From: Oceanospirillum sp048268485
GTDB lineage: Bacteria > Pseudomonadota > Gammaproteobacteria > Pseudomonadales > Halomonadaceae
Assembly: GCA_048268485.1 (NCBI GenBank)
Contig: JBLWVL010000006.1
Coordinates: 1-64,000 of the forward strand
Reading direction: 5' to 3'
DNA: 64,000 bases
The position numbers were made by a program, and so were the translations under genes. Each line of letters opens with the position of its first letter. Positions within the stretch are counted from its first letter, which is position 1. A model generated the notes under the pieces. It worked only from the letters and a program-made list of their open reading frames with translations, was not told the origin of the DNA and made no database searches. Shown here piece by piece: positions 40,532 through 49,342 of this stretch.

Positions 40532-41803
40532 CTACACCCGCAACTGCAGCTGAATATCCTGAATTAGCATCAGGTTGTTGGTAGCGGATGCTTTGGCTTC
40601 CTGATTGGTGAGGCAGAACAGGCGCTGATCCTGTCGGGGCAAGGCCTGATAATCCGCGATAATCTGATAAAGCCAGATCTCCGGGTCCCATTCCAGTTGA
40701 TGTTCATCCCGATAGGAAAGGGCGCTGATCGCAGGTTGCTGCTCTGCCAGTTCAGGAGTTTCAGTAGTCCGGTCAATGATATGCAGATAAAAGTTTTCCA
40801 CATCCTGTTTTAGTGCTTTTTGTCGCGCTGCGACCTCTTCATCGACAAAAGGTGCGGTAAAGGCAGCACTCTGGCTATCGGTTACCGGAGTGTGATCGCT
40901 TTTCGGCAGGTCATGTACCAGCTCTGCCAGACGTTGCCGCTCTCCGGCACGATCAAAGGCTGCAGCACCTTTCAGCTGAATCGGTGCCACCTGATTAAAC
41001 AGATCCGGCACACTGCTTCGATGGGGGTAATCTGCCGGGCTATAGGCGGGATGCTGCCTGAGAAAGCTGACCATGTTGCTGATCAACAGTGACCGGGACT
41101 GCTGCTGACGGAATTTTGCCAACAGAGCGACCAGTCGCTTCTGCACTTCCAGCAGGCTACCGTGATGACCGCTCAGCTGATACTGCAAACGACTGACCAG
41201 CAGTTTACGCAGATGGCTGTTACCTTCAGCCAGCTCGATCAGCTGATTGAAGTCGATCAGTTGCAGGCCATCCAGCAGGCGACGCAGCTGTTGCTGGGCA
41301 CGCTCATTCTCACGGATTTTTTCGTTCAGGCTACCAACAAAGCCAAAGTCGCTATTTAGTCGGTTCCAGAGACTGTCGATCGCTTCTTCAAACTGGCCGG
41401 AAAGATCGTGCACCAACTCAGTCAGGCGCTGCAGCTGCATCTCAGCAACGGTGTAATCGCCTTTAAACTGAGCTTCCTTGTAAGCCTGAACCCGGTTATG
41501 AATCTGCTCCAACTTTTGGGCAACGTCAGCATTCACCTGGCGGCGGTTCTCATCAGAAACCATACTGGCGATCAGTTCGCTCAACTGAGGGCGCAAGGTG
41601 AGGGACTGGGTCTCATCCGGCCGCCAGAGAATGCGGGCGGCGATCAGTTTTTTCAGGGCGCTGTCACTAAGTTCTGCTTCATCGACAAAACCCTGCAGAT
41701 AGCCCTGCATCAGCACCTTATGATATTTACCTAACAGCGCCAGCCGTTCAGCGCCGATGCTGAACAGGCTGGAGGTGAGATTGCGGTCTGTTGCATCCGC
41801 CAT
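40532..41803 (-). CDS. MksF/JetA-like kleisin subunit of a condensin
   Basis: 423 residues, mostly helical with charged coiled-coil segments (about 90-190 and 215-270) and an N-terminal winged-helix-like part (ALKKLIAARILWRPDE). Size and position beside MksE-like and SMC-like genes support the kleisin role, bridging the SMC heads. Individual similarity is weak by eye. It overlaps the previous gene by one base. Gene order is SMC-E-F, the reverse of the F-E-B order in Pseudomonas mks operons. Confidence 0.65.
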   Translation of the reverse strand: MADATDRNLTSSLFSIGAERLALLGKYHKVLMQGYLQGFVDEAELSDSALKKLIAARILWRPDETQSLTLRPQLSELIASMVSDENRRQVNADVAQKLEQIHNRVQAYKEAQFKGDYTVAEMQLQRLTELVHDLSGQFEEAIDSLWNRLNSDFGFVGSLNEKIRENERAQQQLRRLLDGLQLIDFNQLIELAEGNSHLRKLLVSRLQYQLSGHHGSLLEVQKRLVALLAKFRQQQSRSLLISNMVSFLRQHPAYSPADYPHRSSVPDLFNQVAPIQLKGAAAFDRAGERQRLAELVHDLPKSDHTPVTDSQSAAFTAPFVDEEVAARQKALKQDVENFYLHIIDRTTETPELAEQQPAISALSYRDEHQLEWDPEIWLYQIIADYQALPRQDQRLFCLTNQEAKASATNNLMLIQDIQLQLRV

Positions 41804-42423
41804 CAGAGCAGTACCTCCTGGGTCGGATCATCCTCCACCGGCAGGTGCTCTTCGTCACGGATAAAGCGAATCATATCCAGCAGGTAATCGATTTTGCCGG
41901 TCACCACATAATAGTGTCGATCACCGTGAGGTTGCTGCAGGTAACCATGCTCTTTCAAACGACGGAAAATCAGTTTTACCTGCTGGTCCAGAGCCTCACT
42001 CTGACTGTTAAAGAAACGATCATTGGCCAATGTTTGCAGGCGCTGACGCAGGCTCTGATTGTCCTCTGCGCGCAGAACAAACTCCTGCAGTTTCAGGGTA
42101 TCCCCGGCACTGAGGGCGCTGTCGTGCCCCAGTGTCTCCTGCACCAGCTGCAGCCACTCCAGCACCGGTAACAGAGATTGAACGGTCAGGGCAAACTGCT
42201 GACTGATCTGCTCTCGTGCTTCCGGTGTTAACTCCTGATAGGCAAGAAAGTAGACGCTCTTGTCATCATTGGATGCCAGACGCCGATTCAGGGGGCGCAG
42301 GTAATGATTAATTGCATCCCGGGTTTCACCGTCACTCAGGTGACGAAAGCCGTCAGGATCACTGATGGCGCAGACGAAATCACCCGCCAGAAGGCGCTCT
42401 AACAGGGGGCCGTGTTGAATCAT
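41803..42423 (-). CDS. MksE/JetB-like condensin subunit
   Basis: 206 residues with winged-helix features (KLIFRRLKEHGYLQQPHGDRHYYVV near 150-180). Family members bind the kleisin of Mks/Wadjet condensins. It overlaps the SMC gene by ATGA and the next gene by one base, so the three are translated as one unit. The size fits MksE (about 200-235 residues). Confidence 0.7.
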   Translation of the reverse strand: MIQHGPLLERLLAGDFVCAISDPDGFRHLSDGETRDAINHYLRPLNRRLASNDDKSVYFLAYQELTPEAREQISQQFALTVQSLLPVLEWLQLVQETLGHDSALSAGDTLKLQEFVLRAEDNQSLRQRLQTLANDRFFNSQSEALDQQVKLIFRRLKEHGYLQQPHGDRHYYVVTGKIDYLLDMIRFIRDEEHLPVEDDPTQEVLL

Positions 42424-45400
42424 ACTGAGGTCTCCTGATGGGATAATGGGGTCTCCTGATGGATTGCAGAACTGGCCTGTTTCTCCGCCAGACGCTCCGC
42501 CAGTTTGCTGATTTTAGGTTGAATACGTTTTAACTGACGCCGGTTCGGGCTCGCCTGATCTGCTTCAATCAGATAGCGATGGCGGAACAACATAAGGACA
42601 TCGGACTCCGGGTTCGGGAAAGCGCCGACAACCACAATATGGTTGCTGCTGCAGGCCTGGAACAGTTTTTCCACATTGTGGTAAGCCAGGGTGCCGATCT
42701 CATCAATCGGCCAGTGCAGGGTGACCTCGGCATCGCCTTTTAACAGACGGGTGAACGCCAGCAAGTACTTACACAGAATCAGATAAGCCATACCGTGGCT
42801 GGAGGATTCCAGCAGCTGGCGGTCATTTTTGATCACCAGATCCGACCCGCCTTCACTCAGATGCAGCTCCAGTCGCAACAGAGATTCAAAACTGTATTGC
42901 TCATCGGAACGCAGCAACTCGGCCACATCCGATAGCGCATCCAGATAATCGTCAGAGGGCTCTTCGTGACCGCTGTCACGCCACTGATCATAAAGTTTGG
43001 CGAAACGTTTCAACGGTTGCCAGAAACCCAGTTCATCAATGGTCGAAAGAATACGCACCTCTGAGCGGCTGATACCTTCCAATACCAGATCATCGGCTAC
43101 CGCTTCACTCAGGCGTCGGCTCTGGCGGTTAATACGGCGATTGATATCACTGAAAACATCAAAGAATTTTTTCAGGTCACCACCAATATTTTCACCCATC
43201 TCCAGCAACTGCTGTTGCTGATCTTTCAGGATATGCAGAAGATCGGTCAGAATCGGCAGTTGCTCCCGGGTGCCGGTAAAGTCAGGCAGCTTGCTTTTTT
43301 CATGCTCCAGCCGGTCGATAAATTCCCGGCTGGCGTTTTTATTCAGTTCGCTCTCAAAGTGACTGCCGTTTTTATCCAGCAGCGCCAATTGCTTACCGCG
43401 CTGCTCCAGCGCTTCATTGGCTCTGGCCAACCGCTCGGTAAGATCGCTGCCCTCTGGCTGCTCTGCCGGAATACTGCCCAACAGGTCCAGTTCATCCAAG
43501 CGAACCAGTACATTTTGCAATAGTGCCAGCATCTCTTCAGCCTGACGGATGCGATTTTGCTGGGTTTCTTTATCACTTTCCAACTGCTTACTCTGGCGGC
43601 TGAAATCGCTTTTCAGCTCGCCCAAGGCCTGTTGCAGATTACGCTGCTGCTGCTTGAGCTCAGTTTCTTCTGCCAGTAACTGCGGGCGACGCTGTTGCCA
43701 GTCCACCTGCATAAAGTCCTGCCACTGGCGCAGACTGTCCTGACGCTCTTCCACCTGGCGGATCTGTTGTTTCAGTTGCTGCTGTCGCTGTTTCAGCTCG
43801 CTGAGGCGTTTCGGATCAATCCCTTTGGCGGAAAGTTCCTCTTCAAATGCCTGTTGCAGCTCTTTTAACTGCTTACGGTTCTCTTCCCGGCGCTCCGCCA
43901 GTTGCTGATCCAGCTGCTCAATCTGATCATCGAGCTGCTGCAGTGTGCTCTGCCAGTCAGCCTTCAACTCCAGTCGCTGGCTCTGGTGGTCATCCTTCAT
44001 GGCCTGCAGATCCAGCTGCTGACGGGAAGTAATCTGCTCCAGCTGCTGTTTTTTCTCATTCCACTGATCAGCCAGCTGTTGTTTGCGGGCACTAAGGGCC
44101 GTTTTTTGCTGCTCTCTGAGGCGGTCACGGGCATCGCGCACGTAGTCGATATTCTGTTCGTGTTCCTGTTGCTGCCACTGTACCTGCTCAAGGAAGGCTT
44201 TGACTGTTTCAAAGTTTTCGTGACTCTGCTTCAGTGCTTTTTCTGCATCAGCCTGCCCGGCTTTTGCTGTCGCCAGCTGCTGTTCCGCCTGTTGGGTACG
44301 GTGTTGGATCGCGGCTTCATCCTGAGCATAATCCGGCAGCTCCAGAATATTCAGATCCAGTAGTAAACCATACAGGCTGAGATCGGTCTCTGAACCCGCT
44401 CCCTGAGATAGGGCTTCGCTAAGGCGAGGCTGAAGATCGGAACGTTCCAGAAGCTCCGGGGCGATCACCTTGCCCAGTGTTTGCTCCCAGTCCTGATAGT
44501 TCCCACGCAGAAAATGGCGCAAGCTCCCCTGCTCCGGTGTTAACTGACGTTGCAGCTGATGCCGCTCTGATTCTGCCTGCTGTACCCGCTGACGCTGGCG
44601 GCCTAACTGGTCATCTGCCTGCTGTTGTGCCGTTCGCGCTTCGTCTAATGCTTGTCGGCTGCGCTGTACCTGCTGCTGATGCTGGCGGGCAACCTGCTGC
44701 GCTTCTTCCAGTCGGGCATCGGCTTCCGCAAGGGCTTCCCGTTCCTCTTCGGTTTCCAAAGGGGCGTTCAGCTGGCTTTCCAGTACGGCAATGGCGCTCT
44801 GGCATTCAGATTTCTGTTCTGCGAACAACTCCTGTTGCTGCTGAAAACGACTTTGGAATGCCTGGTCCAGTTCTGCCAGTTGATTCTCCTGAGCTTCCTG
44901 CTTCTCACGAATCTCCAGCTGCAACGCTTTCACCTTATGGCCATGTTGCTCACTGTGACGGTCCAGTGCTTCGGACAGCTTAATTTTCCGCAGATCCAGC
45001 TGACGCTCCAGATCACCATGCTGTTCTGCCATCAACTGGTACTGCTCCTGCAGTTCCTGCAGGTTTTCCCGCCAAAGGGGCAGTGCATCGCTGTCGCGCT
45101 GAAGTTGTGGCATGTCCTGCGCTTCATAGTCATCGAAACGTTGCTGCATGCGATCCAGGCGGGCCTGGGTCTCTTTCAGGTCATGCCCGGCTTTGCTCAG
45201 GCTGCTGTTGATTTCACTTTCCTGCTCCTGAAAGGTCTCTTTCAGGTGGCTGATCTGCTTACGCAGACCATGCAGAATCTCTTCGCTATCCGCTTTCTGC
45301 TGCAGCTGTTGCTGCTGATCTTTTTGCAACAGAGGTTGCAGGCCAGCCAGCTGGGATTCCAGCCCGTCCAACTGCCTCGCCAGCTGTTTCAGGTCATCCA

Positions 45401-46157
45401 GTTTCTGTTGCAGATCCTTCAGCCCCTTGGACTGGCGCATCTGTTGAATCCATTCACGGGCCTTGGTGTTTTTAACCCGGGTCGCAGGCAAAACAACGCC
45501 ATCTTCTTCAAAAATCGCGGCCAGCATCGCCTTCAGGGTGTCCATCTTGCCTTCTTTGGCGTGTACAGCGCTGACCAGCTTTTCAATATGTCGCAGTTTG
45601 TGCGCGCCACTGACCAGACTGAAATTGGCCGCCAGACGTCTCAGGCGAATGCTCTCCGCGCTATTGCCTCGCAGGGCACTGGTGTCATTCTGAATGATGC
45701 TGCGATATTCGCTGGTGGCGCTGATCTTAGGCGAGACCAGGCCTGCAGCCTGATGTCGGACCAGACTGGCCCACTCGCTGTAGCTGTAGGCTTTACAGCT
45801 GCCTTTGCCATCTTCCTGCAGGTAATGCTCGCTGTTGTAGGGAATGCCCACGAGACGATATTCCAGACCACCATCACTCTTTTTGGTGAGTACGGTCTGA
45901 CACACCTCTCCGTTGTCACGCTGATACTCATAGATGATGTAGCTGTTAGTAAATGGCAGGTAAAACTCATCAAATTTTTTACGGGTTTTCGGCACAACAC
46001 GGTTGGGCAGCTCCCCGTAAAACACCGGCACCAAACGTTGCAGTGTGGTTTTACCTGAGGCATTCGTACCGCAGATGTTGGCGTGTTCATCCAGCTGCAG
46101 TTCCACCGCGCCATCGAGGTGGGTGTTGATCAGTACGATACGAAGTAGTTGCGACAT
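42420..46157 (-). CDS. MksB/JetC-like SMC ATPase
   Basis: 1245 residues. Walker A is CGTNASGKTTLQRL (about 29-42). Two long glutamine-rich coiled-coil arms (about 240-560 and 640-1000) flank a hinge-like region (LSLYGLLLDLNILELPDYAQ, split). The head returns with LLESSSHGMAYLILCKYLL (ABC signature area) and Walker B LHWPIDEIGTL. It should load DNA as part of a condensin. The sequence after the Walker A and the shape resemble MukB/MksB more than canonical SMC. No JetD/MksG nuclease gene follows. Confidence 0.82.
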   Translation of the reverse strand: MSQLLRIVLINTHLDGAVELQLDEHANICGTNASGKTTLQRLVPVFYGELPNRVVPKTRKKFDEFYLPFTNSYIIYEYQRDNGEVCQTVLTKKSDGGLEYRLVGIPYNSEHYLQEDGKGSCKAYSYSEWASLVRHQAAGLVSPKISATSEYRSIIQNDTSALRGNSAESIRLRRLAANFSLVSGAHKLRHIEKLVSAVHAKEGKMDTLKAMLAAIFEEDGVVLPATRVKNTKAREWIQQMRQSKGLKDLQQKLDDLKQLARQLDGLESQLAGLQPLLQKDQQQQLQQKADSEEILHGLRKQISHLKETFQEQESEINSSLSKAGHDLKETQARLDRMQQRFDDYEAQDMPQLQRDSDALPLWRENLQELQEQYQLMAEQHGDLERQLDLRKIKLSEALDRHSEQHGHKVKALQLEIREKQEAQENQLAELDQAFQSRFQQQQELFAEQKSECQSAIAVLESQLNAPLETEEEREALAEADARLEEAQQVARQHQQQVQRSRQALDEARTAQQQADDQLGRQRQRVQQAESERHQLQRQLTPEQGSLRHFLRGNYQDWEQTLGKVIAPELLERSDLQPRLSEALSQGAGSETDLSLYGLLLDLNILELPDYAQDEAAIQHRTQQAEQQLATAKAGQADAEKALKQSHENFETVKAFLEQVQWQQQEHEQNIDYVRDARDRLREQQKTALSARKQQLADQWNEKKQQLEQITSRQQLDLQAMKDDHQSQRLELKADWQSTLQQLDDQIEQLDQQLAERREENRKQLKELQQAFEEELSAKGIDPKRLSELKQRQQQLKQQIRQVEERQDSLRQWQDFMQVDWQQRRPQLLAEETELKQQQRNLQQALGELKSDFSRQSKQLESDKETQQNRIRQAEEMLALLQNVLVRLDELDLLGSIPAEQPEGSDLTERLARANEALEQRGKQLALLDKNGSHFESELNKNASREFIDRLEHEKSKLPDFTGTREQLPILTDLLHILKDQQQQLLEMGENIGGDLKKFFDVFSDINRRINRQSRRLSEAVADDLVLEGISRSEVRILSTIDELGFWQPLKRFAKLYDQWRDSGHEEPSDDYLDALSDVAELLRSDEQYSFESLLRLELHLSEGGSDLVIKNDRQLLESSSHGMAYLILCKYLLAFTRLLKGDAEVTLHWPIDEIGTLAYHNVEKLFQACSSNHIVVVGAFPNPESDVLMLFRHRYLIEADQASPNRRQLKRIQPKISKLAERLAEKQASSAIHQETPLSHQETSV

Positions 46158-46435
46158 ATCACATCCTTCAGGTTGGGCCGGTCTGTTAAAATAAAGGCCT
46201 CTATTCTACCTGCTCAGATTAAAACTGGCGCAAGTTTATCTTATCACCTGACCGCCAAGATCTGTTTTAGACGGAAAGGCGGCCCCCGAACAAACCAGTA
46301 AAAACCCTCGGTGCAAGTTGGAAAATATCTGGCATACTTGTCATCTTAAATACTTATTTAAACAGGCCCCGTTTTATGCCTGAAGTGATCTCAGGTATTT
46401 CCTAAGCTGTCTTTAGCTACCACCAAATTTATTTA

Positions 46436-48160
46436 ATGGAATCTGCTATGGCAGGATTATTGAAAGCCTTTGTCATGATGCTGATATTTGCAGCACAACA
46501 TACTTACGCATCCCATCCCGCTGTACTGATCGATTCCCACGACGTTAACCTGACACACTTTCAGATGAGCTATTTTATTGATCATTCTGAAGCCCTGTCT
46601 TTTGAGGAAGTACGTGCACAAGCCTTTACCCCGTCCCCCAACCAAATATCTCTGGGTACCAATGCAAAAACCACCTGGACTCAGGTAGAAATCAAAAACC
46701 TGACGGACCAGCCAAGACGGCTTTTTCTCCATCAGCCACAGGCTTACCATAACCGTCAGCTTGTATTGTATGAACAGCAAACGGAAGGCTATAAGCAGCA
46801 ACAGCTGGAAATGGATACCGCCGCTAACAGTCCCTTGATGTACAGGGGCAGTGCCATTTTTGAGTTCTGGCTGGATGCAAGGGAGAGTAAACGCCTCTAT
46901 GTGAAGAGTGTCTCTTTCTCCCATCAATGGTTTTCCCTGCTGATTCTGGATGAGGACCACTCCCGCCGGGCTTTACAGGGCATCGGGGCTCATAATGATA
47001 TTGCACTTATGGTCGGCATTCTTCTGGCGTTGGTGATCTACAACTTTTTACTCTATTTTTCCTCCAACAAAAAAGAAAATATTTTTTACTCCCTGTACCT
47101 GATTTCCGGTGCAATCTGGGTGGCACTCTCCTACGGGCTTCTGGCCAGCCTGTTCAATATTTATGGTGCCGATACCCTCAGAATGCACCTGTCACTGATC
47201 TCTATGCCCGTCTTTCTGATTCTCTTTATGATGGATATTTTCCAGACCGGGAAGCATCACCTGAGGGAGCACCGCTTCCTGCAGTGTATCCTGCTGTTGC
47301 TGGTGTTGAATTTTGTCTACGGACTATTTGATATTGTTCCTGCCCTGCGTCATACCAGCTCACTTGCAGCTCTAATGATGTTAGTGACAATCTCTGTCAC
47401 TATCTCCCTGCTGAGAAAAGGCAATCCTCTGGCAAAATATTTTCTGTTTGGCCATAGTTTATTCGTTATCTTCAGTGGTGTGGCGGTACTTTTCTATAAA
47501 GGCATTATCGGTTTTAACTATATCAGCAGTCATGGGGTCGGTATCGGTATTATGCTGGAGTCCCTGATGCTTGCCTTCATCATCTCCTACCGCATCAAGA
47601 TGCTGGAGGATATCAAAGCCTCGCAGGATGAGCTCAAACTACTGGCCGTAACTGACCCTCTGACACGACTCTATAATCGCCGCTATTTCTATACAGAAGC
47701 CAACTACCTGTTTGAGCAGGCCCGAAAAACAGGAATGCCTCTGGCGCTACTGATTATAGATATCGATCGGTTCAAGGCGATTAATGATGGTTACGGTCAT
47801 CAGGTTGGAGATCAGGTGATCGTTGCGCTTTCTGACCTGCTGCGGCTGAAGAGCAGAAAGGGAGAGTTGATTGCCCGCTTCGGAGGAGAGGAGTTTGTTA
47901 TGCTTCTGCCCAATACCTCTGAGGAAAAAGCGCAGCAAAGGGCAGAGCAGATTCGCGCTGCAGCTCAGTCCCTCAACCTTGATCAGCAAGGTGATAACCT
48001 AAGCTTCACTATCAGTATCGGCGGAGTCGAGATCGATAGTGAACGGGAAACCATCGACACCGCAATTAACCTTGCCGACATAGCCCTCTATGAGGCTAAG
48101 AATACCGGGCGCAACTGTGTACGCTTTTCCGAGTGTCAGCTGACACCCCTAACCTCCTGA
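46436..48160 (+). CDS. 7TM-DISM diguanylate cyclase
   Basis: 574 residues: a signal peptide, a periplasmic 7TMR-DISM extracellular domain (about 30-175), seven membrane spans (about 190-385), a short coiled linker and a GGDEF domain with TDPLTRLYNRRYF and RFGGEEFVML. GGEEF is an active signature, so it makes cyclic di-GMP. The product-inhibition site upstream reads RKGE rather than RxxD, so feedback control may be weak. The divergent 278-base gap to the condensin operon holds both promoters. Two in-frame ATGs (46436, 46448) are possible. Confidence 0.92.
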   Translation: MESAMAGLLKAFVMMLIFAAQHTYASHPAVLIDSHDVNLTHFQMSYFIDHSEALSFEEVRAQAFTPSPNQISLGTNAKTTWTQVEIKNLTDQPRRLFLHQPQAYHNRQLVLYEQQTEGYKQQQLEMDTAANSPLMYRGSAIFEFWLDARESKRLYVKSVSFSHQWFSLLILDEDHSRRALQGIGAHNDIALMVGILLALVIYNFLLYFSSNKKENIFYSLYLISGAIWVALSYGLLASLFNIYGADTLRMHLSLISMPVFLILFMMDIFQTGKHHLREHRFLQCILLLLVLNFVYGLFDIVPALRHTSSLAALMMLVTISVTISLLRKGNPLAKYFLFGHSLFVIFSGVAVLFYKGIIGFNYISSHGVGIGIMLESLMLAFIISYRIKMLEDIKASQDELKLLAVTDPLTRLYNRRYFYTEANYLFEQARKTGMPLALLIIDIDRFKAINDGYGHQVGDQVIVALSDLLRLKSRKGELIARFGGEEFVMLLPNTSEEKAQQRAEQIRAAAQSLNLDQQGDNLSFTISIGGVEIDSERETIDTAINLADIALYEAKNTGRNCVRFSECQLTPLTS

Positions 48161-48260
48161 TATATCACCCCAGCCTTCAGACACTTCAGCCCTAAGTGTC
48201 GCATCCGCTTCTGAATACCGATAAAATCCCTGTTCAGAATACTGGTTTTAGGAATCCGAC

Positions 48261-48914
48261 ATGCCACAGAATATTACCAATGACCATCCGGTGAAAAATA
48301 ACGCCAGGGGCACACTTTATATTGTTTCCGCCCCGTCAGGTGCTGGTAAATCCAGCCTGGTTACTGCGCTGCTGGAACAAACCCGGGATATTAAAGTGTC
48401 GGTATCCCACACCACACGCGCCCCACGGCCCGGAGAAGAAAATGGTGTAAACTACAACTTTGTCACTGTGGACCAGTTTAAAGCGCTGCTGGCGGAAGAT
48501 GCTTTTTTGGAATATGCGGAAGTTTTCGGTAATTTCTACGGTACTTCCCGCATCTGGCTGGAAGAGCAGCTTAACGCGGGCACCGACATTATTCTTGAAA
48601 TTGACTGGCAGGGTGCGCAGCAGGTACGTCATCTGATGCCGGAGTCCATTGGTATTTTTATTCTGCCTCCGTCTAAAGAGGCTCTGCAGGAACGCCTGGA
48701 TAACCGGGGTCAGGATTCTGCGGATATTATTGCCGGACGTATGGCCCAGGCGGTCAGTGAAATGTCACATTTTGATGAATATGACTATGTCATTATCAAT
48801 GATCGCTTTGAAGTCGCTCTGAATGAGCTACGATCTGTTATTATTGCCCAGCGCCAGCTGCTGAATAACCAGCAGCGGCGACAGGGTCAGCTGATCAGCG
48901 ACCTTCTGACATAA
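48261..48914 (+). CDS. gmk: guanylate kinase
   Basis: 217 residues. The P-loop SAPSGAGKSSL, GMP-binding VSHTTRAPRPGEENG and LEIDWQGAQQVR are diagnostic. It converts GMP to GDP with ATP. The start has AGGAA upstream; about ten extra N-terminal residues compared with E. coli precede RGTLYIVSAP. It begins the conserved gmk-rpoZ-spoT block and marks the right edge of the accessory region. Confidence 0.97.
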   Translation: MPQNITNDHPVKNNARGTLYIVSAPSGAGKSSLVTALLEQTRDIKVSVSHTTRAPRPGEENGVNYNFVTVDQFKALLAEDAFLEYAEVFGNFYGTSRIWLEEQLNAGTDIILEIDWQGAQQVRHLMPESIGIFILPPSKEALQERLDNRGQDSADIIAGRMAQAVSEMSHFDEYDYVIINDRFEVALNELRSVIIAQRQLLNNQQRRQGQLISDLLT

Positions 48915-49024
48915 ACCCCGCCGTTTATGGGATTTAGTTATCACGATCTCTTGTCAGAGAAAGCCGTAATTCAGTAAACTGGGTGATTCTCTGCTGGTTG
49001 TCATTATTTATTTGGGGATACCAA

Positions 49025-49267
49025 ATGGCTCGCGTTACTGTTGAAGATTGTTTAGACAATGTAGAAAACCGCTTTGAACTGGTTATGGTTGCCAGTAAAC
49101 GTGCTCATCAACTGAGCACCGGTGGTAAAGATCCTATGCTGGCATGGGAAAACGATAAGCCAACGGTGATGGCTTTGCGTGAAATCGCTGAAGGTCACGT
49201 AACCAGTAAGCTGCTGCGTGACGCTGAAGCGATAGGCCGTGAATTCCAGGGTGACGACGAGGAGTAA
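49025..49267 (+). CDS. rpoZ: RNA polymerase omega subunit
   Basis: 80 residues from ATG 49025 (MARVTVEDCLDNVENRFELV); the longer open frame from 48983 is not family-like, and GGGGAT lies just upstream of 49025. Omega binds the beta' subunit and forms part of the ppGpp site on RNA polymerase, which fits its place before spoT. Confidence 0.97.
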   Translation: MARVTVEDCLDNVENRFELVMVASKRAHQLSTGGKDPMLAWENDKPTVMALREIAEGHVTSKLLRDAEAIGREFQGDDEE

Positions 49268-49342
49268 GTCGCCTATGTTGGCACAGATAAAGACCCCCTA
49301 TCCCGGCAGCTTTATTAGCAAATCAGTTTAAGGAGCTGCACT

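Noticed and set aside
44330..44370. A further CAGAATATT match resembling the attachment core
   Set aside because: It lies within the coding sequence of the SMC gene and matches only about nine bases.
44652..46058. Long plus-strand open frame of 468 codons opposite the SMC gene
   Set aside because: It mirrors the glutamine-rich coiled-coil gene; its Leu/Phe-rich product is the expected antisense of CAG/CTG-rich codons and matches no family.
40532..46157. Wadjet (JetABCD) plasmid-defence system
   Set aside because: No JetD/MksG nuclease lies on either side and the gene order differs, so only an Mks-like condensin is claimed.
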